NCBI GenBank assembly: GCA_029237695.1
Contig: CM055277.1
Span: forward strand, 37,482,242 to 37,546,241
Length of the DNA: 64,000 bases
Direction: 5' to 3'
Source: Conchocele bisecta
Lineage: Eukaryota; Mollusca; Bivalvia; Lucinida; Thyasiridae
Of this stretch, positions 23,449 through 33,200 are shown one piece after another (position 1 is the first letter of the stretch; every line of letters starts with the position of its first letter). The notes beneath the pieces were generated by a model that was not told the DNA's origin, did no database searches, and saw only the letters and a program-made list of their open reading frames with translations. A program made the translations under genes and the position numbers.

Positions 23449-25021
23449 AGGGCTATTCCAGGAAAAAAATTCTCTGGGGGGGTCGGAAGATTTGGCAGCA
23501 CATGAGAAATGTTTTTGTAAAGAAATACCGATTTATACATGTCGTGTTTGGGACATGCTACAATCTCGCGTTTTCGCGATCTCGCGCAGGGGTCGAGATC
23601 GCGAAAATGGTCGTGGTCTTAAGAGCTCAAAACGAAAACGAGACATAGTCTTAACAAAACATGTTTTTACTGTACTGTGCATATGAGAATCGTCTCCTAT
23701 GATGATTCTCAAGTTTTGTTAAAACATGTTCTTGTAGGAAATTGAAAAATATTTTTTTAATATTTTTAATTTCTTAATAAAACTATATTGGCAGCACACT
23801 AGAATCGTCTACTAAAACTAAATATTGATGCTTTTATATTAGTTTTATTCCTTAATAAAATAGGTTTGGTAGCAGATGTTAATCCTCTCAATTTCCGTGA
23901 AATATGTGTTGGTGTGTTTTAAGTATTAGTATTAGTTTTATGGGAAATGCGATCGATTACAACACGAAAATCTTGGAAGAAAATGTCAATTGTCACGTAG
24001 GCCGTTTACCTTTTCCCGCCGTTATGTCGGCTGTTATTTTAAATATGTATGGTCGCTCGATTTCCGTCGATTACTCAAATTATGTTTCCTCGTCGTCAAG
24101 GATGACCTGTAAGCTGACAGTGTGACGCGCCGTGTGTTAACTCGGTGGGTCACTGGGGGGGGGGGGGGGGGGGGGGGTGGGGGGTGTGTGCAGGGGAGGG
24201 GACTCTCCATCTGATCACGGGTCAGTGGACGAAGGCAAAAATCGCGCTGAGAAGTACTGTATGCAGTGGCGGATCCAGGATTTCACTAAGGGGGGGGGGG
24301 GGGTGTGCGAGGGAGTTGGCTAGGGGGGTCCGGGGGCATGCTACCCTGGACAATGTTTGAATTTAGGAAGCCATTTCCTGCATTCTACGCTCAATATTTT
24401 GTAAAAAAAAAAAAACAATCTGAATTTCTGAAGGGCCCCCCCCCCTGAATCCGCCACTGGTATGTACATGTGATGCTGCCGTGTTCTGCCGAAACGCGTC
24501 CTTGCGTATGTAACAATTTGTCAAAAAGATCGTGAATGACGCATGAAAATGCTGGCGAGCCGAAAGTGTTTGTCTTATCCGTCGGTGGCGAAATGGAAAC
24601 GAACGAACAACGCTTGGTACGAATTGCAGCTTCCGGACGTAATTATCTATCGGCAGTTTTCACTGGACGCTACTTTGGAATTGTCATTTTGTTGGCCAAT
24701 CGACATGAGCGTTTTACAATGCATGATGCATTGTGAATAACACGAAATAGAACCTGTGAGGCAGCGAAAATCTAATTTTCTAATCGACGCGAACACCCAC
24801 AGCATTGAATTAATTATAGAGTGCACACCCCCCACCCCCCCCCCCCCCCCAACAGAATCAAGTAAATTGAATACCCCCCTACCAACAAGAACAATATAGC
24901 TTCCGACCCACCCACAACCAACCGGCAATTAATTAATTTTGTCGGACACCCCCACCACAGGTCAAAAATAAAAGTGCGGTCCGACCCCCCCCCCCCGCCC
25001 CCTTTTTCCTGGAATAGCCCT
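23449..25021. mobile_element. Nested element with AGGGCTATTCCAGGAAAAA ends
   Basis: AGGGCTATTCCAGGAAAAA at the left is matched by its complement TTTTTCCTGGAATAGCCCT at the right. Long C and G runs lie just inside both ends. It sits inside the 23183 element and holds the 24264 element. I found no clear target duplication. The open frames at 24536-24740 overlap in two frames and show no domain. Confidence 0.7.
24264..24459. mobile_element. Innermost MITE, CAGTGGCGGATCCAGG ends, 5-bp target duplication
   Basis: The 196-bp element has inverted ends CAGTGGCGGATCCAGG and CTGAATCCGCCACTG, and GTATG duplicated on both sides. A G-run and a C-run face each other inside and would pair in a hairpin. A partial relative with CCCCCTCAATCCGCCCATGG is at about 44160. 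Confidence 0.8.
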
Positions 25022-25765
25022 CAGAGGCTTGCACACTTCTTATTTTCTATAAGCGTTGAGTGACATAGATTTTGTTTAATTTATAGTGGCTATGTTTGCA
25101 TGCGCTGCGCGCTGCCTTAATTACTAAATTCAATGGTTCCGGACCCGGCGCCTACCGTTTCGTCCCAAGCCGTTATGTTCGGCGTCTGAAATGCACGTTA
25201 ACCCAACTGTATACGAGACGATATATGTGGCCGCGTATACACTAGTCTATACTCGCAGTCATATTATTTGTTAGCCCGGCCTCGTACAGCCGACAAATAA
25301 TCCGTGAATTAAACTTGCCCGATATGGACCGTGTTCAAAATCGCTAGCGATTCTACCCATAACCGTGTACATAGACACTGCTTGAATCTTACTTCCCGCA
25401 AATTGACGTGAACTGTAAACAACAAATGGTCGCTGAATTAATACCATTTGTTGGCCGTTATTGATGGAATTAATTGGCAATTTCTTCCAAAAAAAAAATC
25501 CTGACCAAATCTTTCACTCGCCAAACTGGGCGAGTGCCTGTAGAAAGTACTTGACCGCCACAAAAAGCACTCGCCATGGCGAGCTGGGCGAGTGAAATTT
25601 CAACCCCTGTCTCTGATATAAACATTGTGTGTCTACTGAGTGGGCATGTACCTTTAAAACGTATCAAATCCCCAACCCTCATTTATCTATGCTATTCCAC
25701 GTTTCCATAAATGTTTGGGCCACCATTAAAACATCCTCCATCCCCCCATTTTATTGGTGACTAAC

Positions 25766-25838
25766 CTCAGCCTTCACTTGTTCCAGCTGTGCCTGTAGCT
25801 GCTGTATCCGCTGCTTAAGCTGTTCAATCAGCTCGTCC
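25766..25838 (-). CDS. HIP1: HIP1 exon (start of coiled coil)
   Basis: This 73-bp exon has acceptor TTCTTGCAG and donor GTTAGT. It completes an Arg codon and encodes 24 residues beginning DELIEQLKQRIQQLQ, with leucines and isoleucines in heptad spacing and many Gln and Glu. It ends in phase 0. HIP1 coiled coils begin with the same DELIE-type segment. The exon sits about 150 bp beyond the right edge of the nested transposon block. Confidence 0.92.
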
Positions 25839-26045
25839 CTGCAAGAACAACAATCTCGCTACATGTATGTATACGTTGGGGAGCAATTTTCAATTTATGC
25901 TTATATTCATGAATAATTTTATTTAATGAAATAAAATATGTTCCAATAAATCAATGGTTGTGGTAATGTAATAAATAACGCATACGAAAGCTGAATAATT
26001 TTGATCATAAAATATCAACAGGTGTTTGTTCTATATGAAATTGCA

Positions 26046-26460
26046 AGTCAAAATTTTTGTTTACCTGAGCGTTAAAGTTTTTGAAGCACCAGGTATGTGA
26101 CCTTGACCCTGGGCTTGGCGGGGGCAGGACGAACGTGGATTTGGCACAGGGCAGTAGAGGACCATTAGAGCAATGCGTATATGAAGTATGAAGCTGATCC
26201 GTGAAAGGGAACAGAAATTATAAGATATTTACCCGAGCGTTAAAGTTTTTGAAGCACCAAGTATGTGACCTTGACCCTGGGTTTGGCGGGGGCAGGACGA
26301 ACGTGGATTTGGCACAGGGCAGTAGAGGACCATTAGAGCAATGTGTATAATGTGTATATGAAATATGAAGCAGATCGGTCGAAGGATGAAGAAATTATTA
26401 GACGGGACGGACGGACAAGGGTAACACTAAATGCCCCCTCCACTATCGTGGTGGGGCATA
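26046..26460 (+). mobile_element. Hairpin-ended element with two 170-bp units
   Basis: Two close copies contain GAGCGTTAAAGTTTTTGAAG, TGTGACCTTGACCCTGGG and GGATTTGGCACAGGGCAGTA. A GACGGGACGGACGGACAAGG run leads to the stem ATGCCCC..CCAC-TATC-GTGG..GGGGCAT. The same terminus closes the element ending at 39442. Confidence 0.72.
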
Positions 26461-26464
26461 AAAA

Positions 26465-27185
26465 GTGATAAGTATTCATACAAACAGTTATGAAGGTCAA
26501 AAGGTCATATTAAGGGCAGCATGGATGTGTGGCCACAAGTATGATGTATTGAAATATTAAAGTAATCCATAGAGGAATATAGAAGTTATGACAGAATTGA
26601 GAAGCTCCGGCGAACTTCTTAATGTGTGAAAAAGTTCAAAGTTGTGAAGGTCAAGGTCATGTTAAGGGCAGCATGGATGTGTGGTATTTGTCCATAAGTA
26701 TGATGTATTGAAATATTAAAGTAATCCATCAAGGGATTATTACTGAATTGAGAAACTCTGGCAAACTTCTTAATGTATGTAAAGGTTCAAAGTTATGAAG
26801 GTCAAAAGGTCAATGTCATATTAAGGGCAGCATGGATGTGTGGCAGTTGTTCACAAGTATGATGTATTGAACTATTAAAGTAATCCGTCAAGGAATATAG
26901 AAGTTATGACAGAATTAAGAAACTCTGGCGAACTTCTTAATGTGGGAAAAAGTTCAAAGTTCTGAAAGTCAAAAGGTCAAGGTCATATTAATAGCAGTAC
27001 GGACATGTGGAATTTGTCCACAGGTATATGTTGAAATAATTAAGTAATTCTTCAAGGGATATAGAAGCTATGACATAAGTTGAGAAACTACGGCAAACTT
27101 CTTAATGTGCCGGACACACGGACCCACGGACACACAGTCCAAACACAATATGTCTCCGGCTCTACCGAGACGGGGGGCATAATAA
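26465..27185 (+). mobile_element. Hairpin-ended element with four 165-bp units
   Basis: Units contain GAAGGTCAAAAGGTCATATT, AAGGGCAGCATGGATGTGTG, GTATGATGTATTGAAATATT and AACTCTGGCGAACTTCTTAA. The end is CGGACACACGGACCCACGGA, then a TCTCCGG..CCGAGACGGGGGGC hairpin and ATAATAA. Fold-back MITE fragments of the 4317 type flank it at 25897-26045 and 27186-27250. Confidence 0.7.
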
Positions 27186-27250
27186 ATAATTACTCCTTCA
27201 AAGTATACTTAGCTAGATAAGTATACTTAAAAATTCTAGCGAAATTGGAT

Positions 27251-28257
27251 ACCGACAAGACTCCACACTCTCCAGTCGCGTAGCCAGGGGGTTGCAAAGT
27301 TTGCGAACGCACCGCCTAAAATATGGCCAGGTGTGTATTTTTACTTTAACTTACGTTTTTCGAAGAGAAATAACGGGGTAGCTAAAATCTATAGCTTCAA
27401 TGTCACTATAACCAAGAAAATTGTTAGAAATAACCATTTTTTCTGAGGAAGGTAGTTGCGGGCAGTAACTCTGTTTCCATTATTTAAACATGATGGCGTG
27501 CATCAACATCATACCTCTGTATTTGAGTGACTATGACCATAGTTATAGTCTATGGGTAATGTGTGCAATATGTATCATCACAATATGGTCAATGTTACAG
27601 AAGAAGACAATAACGTTTATAAATTCACAAGGGCCTACATGACACTGTACATGTGTTTATCTGACAATGGAATGGTGGCAACGTTACATGGAAATGGGAC
27701 AGATGACAACTATATGGGGATGTAAAATAAGTGTAAAACAAAACAAATGTGGTCTTGTCGGAGGTCAAATGCCCCCGGTGGCAGACTGGAGAAACTCAGT
27801 AAAACTTTTTAACCGACAGACATACAAATGAAGATGCAGTCCAAACACTATATGCATCCCACCTCTACGTGGACCGGTGCCATAACAAATGATATATAAT
27901 TTTACAGGTACCAATTGAATTGTTTGCCAAATTCAGAAAAGTATACACTTTGTTACCACATTTTCACTAATTTATTTTGACGAAAACTCACTGTGCAGTA
28001 AGTGCATAAACAGAGACATCCTTTTTTTCTGATGCATATAGATGTGTGCAATACATGGTACGTGGTTTTTTATTTTATGGGCTGCAAATTATGTATATCA
28101 ACCTGATGCACCATTTTCTTTGATCAGATTTAATGAGTTTGTGGTTTATTTAACTACACCAGTTACTGCAACAAGGGCATCTTTAACACTAAACCAATCC
28201 CTCGCTGGCAGCCTTGATAAAATAAAAATAACCATAACTTTTTGCGCTACAAACAAA
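27251..28257. other. Intronic sequence with fragments of hairpin-ended repeats
   Basis: Around 27780-27890 there is a decayed element end (GACAGACATACAAATG, then ACCTCTACGTGGACCGGTGC). The remainder shows no recognisable feature. The open frame at 28042-28266 has no domain. Confidence 0.5.
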
Positions 28258-28500
28258 ACAAGGTGAATATAAGTCCTGTGACGATGACCATGGGCAGTCG
28301 GACGTGGGTCATATGCAAAACAAAGCACCATCCATAGACACACATTGTGGCCAAATATTATCAAAATCGGTGAAACATTTCATGAGTTATTGAAAAAGGA
28401 AAGGTGTTACTAATGAACGCACGCACATACGTACATGGACTAAATCCCCTGTTGCCTATCAGCGAAGGGATACTAAACAGGGGAGACAATTGGCTAACAC
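28258..28500 (+). mobile_element. Single-unit hairpin-ended element
   Basis: One copy of the 6010-type unit (CATATGCAAAACAAAGCACC, then ATTATCAAAATCGGTGAAAC) is followed by ACGCACGCACATACG and a terminal stem CCCCTGTTGCCTATC..AGGGGA. Confidence 0.55.
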
Positions 28501-28673
28501 ATTTATGCTATAACTGTACCAGTGATAATAATTTTAACAGTATTCTTATGTGTTACAAAATGATGATATTATATGACATTTAGAAAGCATCAAAGTGAGA
28601 AGGTGATTGTTGACAAAATCTCTACAAGATCAATGCTGCATAACTGACAGCTGTTACTATATGAAGTACTCAC

Positions 28674-28753
28674 CGTTCGTCAACGTCGTTTGGTCCGCCA
28701 CTGAAGTTGAAACCACCGAGATTATTACCAAAGGCTGCATCAAATCTGTCTTC
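28674..28753 (-). CDS. HIP1: HIP1 exon (linker, Phe/Asn/Gly-rich)
   Basis: The exon is 80 bp with acceptor TTATTGTCACAG and donor GTGAGT. It encodes 26 residues, EDRFDAAFGNN followed by GGFNFSGG and NDVDE, and ends in phase 2 within an Arg codon. Short Phe- and Asn-rich segments before the coiled coil are typical of HIP1 linkers, where they recruit endocytic adaptors. A 69-bp MITE ends 22 nt upstream of the acceptor, inside the expected branch-point region. Confidence 0.92.
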
Positions 28754-28775
28754 CTGTGACAATAAAAATAAACTA

Positions 28776-28844
28776 CAGTGGAACCTCTCCAAACTGAACA
28801 CCCTGAGAGGTCCCCAGGATGTCCGGTTTGGAGATGTTCCACTG
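28776..28844. mobile_element. 69-bp pogo-type MITE, 22 nt upstream of a HIP1 acceptor
   Basis: Inverted ends CAGTGGAACCTCTCCAAAC and CAGTGGAACATCTCCAAAC (the latter read on the minus strand) are flanked by TA on both sides, and almost the whole element folds back. The end resembles the right end of the pogo-like transposon at 52776-56058 (CAGTGGAACCTCTCTAAACC), suggesting that family mobilised it. Confidence 0.85.
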
Positions 28845-28924
28845 TAAATCAGACATGTTAGCGCTTCATGACACATTCTAGTGTGTTTCAATCATGACAA
28901 GTCATTGTAATCAGAGATACATAA

Positions 28925-28990
28925 CAGTTAAACACATCTAAGTGAAACATCCATATTTTCCCAAGTGTCCGGTTTAGAGGGGTTCCACTG
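28925..28990. mobile_element. Second, degraded 66-bp pogo-type MITE
   Basis: The right end GTCCGGTTTAGAGG-GGTTCCACTG is well preserved and followed by TA. The left end, CAGTTAAACACATCTAAG, is diverged. It lies 80 bp from the copy at 28776. Confidence 0.65.
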
Positions 28991-29065
28991 TATGTGCCAA
29001 ATATTAATATGGTTAGTTTGATCATTCTACCACAAACAAGGGCAATGTTGAAGACCATAGATATT

Positions 29066-29784
29066 GTCACCGCTATAACACAATGGTACAGTCACGGTTG
29101 ACTTGATCAATACCACATACGCAGCTACATGTGATGCTAGTTATGTGTACTGACCTGTGCTGTATCTGAGGTATGTATAAGGTCCTAGTGGTACAATCAC
29201 GGTTGACATGATCAATACCACATACGCAGCTACATGTGATGCTAGTTATGTGTACTGACCTGGGCTGTATCTGAGGTATCTATAAGGTCCTAGTGGTACA
29301 GTCACGGTTGACTTGATCAATACCACATACACAGCTACATGTGATGCTAATTATGTGTACTGACCTGGGCTGTATCTGAGGTATCTATAAGGTCCTAGTG
29401 ATACAGTCAAGGTTGACTTGATCAATACCACATACGCAGCTACATGTGATGCTAGTTATGTGTACTGACCTGGGCTGTATCTGAGGTATCTATAAGGTCC
29501 TAGTGGTACAGTCAAGGTTGACTTGATCAATACCACATACGCAGCTACATGTGATGCTAATTATGTGTACTGACCTGGGCTGTATCTGAGGTATCTATAA
29601 GGTCCTAGTGGTACAGTCACGGTTGACTTGATCAATACCACATACGCAGCTACATGTGATGCTAGTTATGTGTACTGACCTGGGCTGTATCTGAGGTATC
29701 TATAAGGTCCTAGTGGTACAGTCACGGTTGACTTGATCAATACCACATACGCAGCTACATGTGATGCTAGTTATGTGTACTGAC
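29066..29784. repeat. 105-bp tandem repeat carrying HIP1 splice-donor copies
   Basis: The landmark TGTACTGACCTG recurs at exactly 105-bp spacing, with TGACCTG at 29151, 29256, 29361, 29466, 29571, 29676 and 29781. The last is the real HIP1 exon end and donor. Each unit holds, in HIP1 sense, a 30-nt copy of the exon tail, the GTCAGTACAC donor, and an intron piece with TGATCAATACCACATACGC on the plus strand. The units differ by only a few bases, so the array is young. Confidence 0.95.
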
Positions 29785-29928
29785 CTGGGGTGGATCTGAG
29801 GTGTCTATAAGGTCCTCTACCGAGTCTGTGTCTGGGTCACGGTCGGGCTCAGACTCGGGTTCCGGCACCACGACAACCGGCGTCACATGCTTACTGAAGT
29901 CCGACTGGATCAGGAAGTTGGGAGGATC
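29785..29928 (-). CDS. HIP1: HIP1 exon (PPNFL and acidic linker)
   Basis: This 144-bp exon is phase 0 at both ends, with acceptor CTCTTGCAG and donor GTCAGT. It encodes 48 residues: DPPNFL, then KHVTPVVVVPEP, then a stretch rich in Asp and Glu, ending DLIDTSDPPQ. PPNFL and the PVVV-P-E segment mark the ANTH-to-linker boundary in HIP1. In known HIP1 proteins the linker carries clathrin and AP2 motifs; DLIDTS only weakly resembles a clathrin box. The last 30 bases are repeated six more times in the adjoining 105-bp array. Confidence 0.94.
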
Positions 29929-30024
29929 CTGCAAGAGAAGGCATATTCGAAAGTCCTCAACTAAACATGGAGTACTGCAAATAATTTGAGGATGTACCGT
30001 GGAGCCTCTCTAAAATTATATAGG

Positions 30025-30056
30025 ACACCGCCGATTTTCAGTGGGGTCCTAAAAAT
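30025..30056. repeat. Isolated hairpin terminus of a repeat element
   Basis: TATAGGACACCGCCGATT, a TTCAGTGGGGTCC arm and AAAAA match the termini at 2460 and 9850 without their bodies. Confidence 0.5.
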
Positions 30057-30110
30057 GGTTGCTTCCAAGTTGGCTGTCAATATAGGAATGAATGGCGTTT
30101 TTGTGGAATT

Positions 30111-30210
30111 TATCGGCATATAAACTTGGAAAAGTCGCGGGAATACTGGACGAAAGCCGGAAGGCCTCGTCCAGTATTCCCGCGACTTTTCCAAGTTTAT
30201 ATCCCCGATA
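30111..30210. repeat. 100-bp near-perfect palindrome
   Basis: Arms of about 45 bp (TATAAACTTGGAAAAGTCGC, then GGGAATACTGGACGA) are followed by their complement around GCCGGAAGGC. A nearly identical palindrome lies at 58626-58723, and the flanks share GAATGAATGGC and TGTGGAATTTATC, so this is a fold-back MITE. Confidence 0.92.
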
Positions 30211-30214
30211 TTGT

Positions 30215-33200
30215 GCATGTACAATCTAGGTCTATGTAACTGTAGTGCATGTACAATCTAGGTATATGCAACTGTAGTTCATGTACAATCTAGTATATGT
30301 AATGTAGATGTACAATCTAGGTCTAGTAGTGTCGTCAAGACATCTAGGTCTATGTAACTGTAGTGCATGTACAATCTAGGTCTATGTAACTGTAGTGCAT
30401 GTACAATCTAGGTCTATGTAAGTGTAGTGCATGTACAATCTAGGTCTATGTAAGTGTAGTGCATGTACAATCTAGGTCTAGGTAACTTTAGTGCATGTAC
30501 AATCTAGGTATATGCAACTGTAGTGCATGTACAATGTAGGTCTATGTAACTGTAGTGCATGTACAATCTAGGTCTATGTAAGTGTAGTGCATGTACAATC
30601 TAGGTCTATGTAAGTGTAGTGCATGTACAATCTAGGTCTATGTAACTGTAGTGCATGTACAATCTAGGTCTATGTAACTGTAGTGCATGTACAATCTAGG
30701 TCTATGTAACTGTAGTGCATGTACAATCTAGGTCTATGTAAATGTAGTGCATGTACAATCTAGGTTTATGTAACTGTAGTGCATGTACAATCTAGGTCTA
30801 TGTAACTGTAGTGCATGTACAATCTACTTACAGCTGGTGTATATGAAACTGTAGTGCATGTACAATCTACTTACAGCTTATGTCTATGTAACTGTAGTGC
30901 ATGTACAATCTACATACAGCTGGTGTCTATGTAACTGTAGTGCATGTACAATCTACTTACAGCTGGTGTCTATGTAAGTGTAGTGCATGTACAATCTACT
31001 TACAGCTGTTGTCTATGTAACTGTAGTACATGTACAATCTACATACAGCTGGTGTCTATGTAACTGTAGTGCATGTACAATCTACTTACAGCTGGTGTCT
31101 ATGTAAGTGTAGTGCATGTACAATCTACTTACAGCTGGTTGTCTATGTAAAGTGTAGTGCATGTACAATCTACTTACAGCTGGTGTCTATGTAAGTGTAG
31201 TGCATGTACAATCTACTTACAGCTGGTGTCTATGTAAGTGTAGTGCATGTACAATCTACTTACAGCTGGTGTCTATGTAAGTGTAGTGCATGTACAATCT
31301 ACTTACAGCTGGTGTCTGTAAGTTATGTAAGTGTAGTGCATGTACAATCTACTTACAGCTGATGTCTATGTAACTGTAGTGCATGTACAATCTACTTACA
31401 GCTGGTGTCTATGTAAGTGTAGTGCATGTACAATCTACTTACATCTGGTGTCTATGTAACTGTAGTGCATGTACAATCTACTTACAGCTGGTGTCTATGT
31501 AAGTGTAGCGCATGTACAATCTACTTACAGCTGATGTCTATGTAAGTGTAGTGCATGTACAATCTACTTACAGCTGGTGTCTATGTAAGTGTAGTGCATG
31601 TACAATCTACTTACAGCTGATGTCTATGTAAGTGTAGTGCATGTACAATCTACTTACAGCTGGTGTCTATGTAACTGTAGTGCATGTACAATCTACTTAC
31701 AGCTGGTAACATGATTGAGAGGTCTATCTAACTGCAGTGCATGTACAATCTACTTACAGCTGGTAACATGATTGAGAGGTCTATGTAAGTGTAGTGCATG
31801 TACAATCTAGGTCTATGTAAGTGTAGTGCATGTACAATCTAGGTCTATGTAACTGTAGTGCATGTACAATCTAGGTCTATGAGTGTAGTGCATGTACAAT
31901 CTAGGTCTATGTAACTGTAGTGCATGTACAATCTAGGTATATGCAACTGTAGTGCATGTACAATCTAGGTCTATGTAACTGTAGTGCATGTACAATCTAG
32001 GTCTATGTAAGTGCAGTGCATGTACAATCTAGGTCTATGTAAGTGTAGATTCTATGTAAGTGTAGTGCATGTACAATCTAGGTCTATGTAACTGTAGTGC
32101 ATGTACAATCTAGGTCTATGTAACTGTAGTGCATGTACAATCTAGGTCTATGTAAGTGTAGTGCATGTACAATCTAGGTATATGTAACTGTAGTGCATGT
32201 ACAATCTAGGTCTATGTAACTGTAGTGCATGTACAATCTAGGTCTATGTAACTGTAGTGCATGTACAATCTAGGTATATGCAACTGTAGTGCATGTACAA
32301 TCTAGGTCTATGCAACTGTAGTGCATGTACAATCTAGGTCTATGTAAGTGTAGTGCATGTACAATCTAGGTCTATGTAAGTGTAGTGCATGTACAATCTA
32401 GGTCTATGTAACTGTAGTGCATGTACAATCTAGGTCTATGTAACTGTAGTGCATGTACAATCTAGGTATATGCAACTGTAGTGCATGTACAATCTAGGTC
32501 TATGTAACTGTAGTGCATGTACAATCTAGGTCTATGTAACTGTAGTGCATGTACAATCTAGGGATATGCGAACTGTCAGTGCATGTACAATCTAGGTCTA
32601 TGTAACTGTAGTGCATGTACAATCTAGGTCTATGTAACTGTAGTGCATGTACAATCTAGGTCTATGTAAGTGTAGTGCATGTACAATCTAGGTCTAGTGC
32701 ATATACAATCTAGGTCTATGTAACTGTAGTGCATGTACAATCTAGGTCTTATGTAAGTAATTTAAGTTGCATGTACAATCTAGGTCCTATGTAAGTTGTA
32801 TGTGCATGTACAATCTAGGTTCATGTAAGTGTTAAGTGCAAGTACAATCTAGGTATATGTAACAAGTATACAATGAGACATCTAGGTCTAATGTCAACAG
32901 TAAAGTGCATGTACAATCTAGGTCTATGTAAAAGTAGTGCATGTACAATCTAGTCTAACGTAACTGTAAGGTGCATGTACAAAACTCTAGGTATGATGTA
33001 ATCTGTAGTGGCATGTACACAATCTAGGTCTATTGTATCTGTATGTGCATGTACTAAATCTAGGTATATGTAACCTGTAGTGCATGTAAAATCTAGGTCT
33101 GATGTAACTGTAGTGCATGTAAAATCTAGGTCTAATGTAACTGTAGTGCATGTACAATCTAGGTCTATGTAAATGTCAGTGCAGTTACACAATCTAGGTT

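Larger units (their letters stand above)
23183..25609. mobile_element. 2.4-kb outer element, CAGGGGTTGAAA ends, 5-bp target duplication
   Basis: The left end CAGGGGTTGAAAAAATCC and right end GAAATTTCAACCCCTG are inverted. Subterminal CTCGCCCAACTGGGCGAG palindromes occur near both ends. TCTCT is present immediately outside each end. Two further elements are nested inside. No transposase was recognised. Confidence 0.72.
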
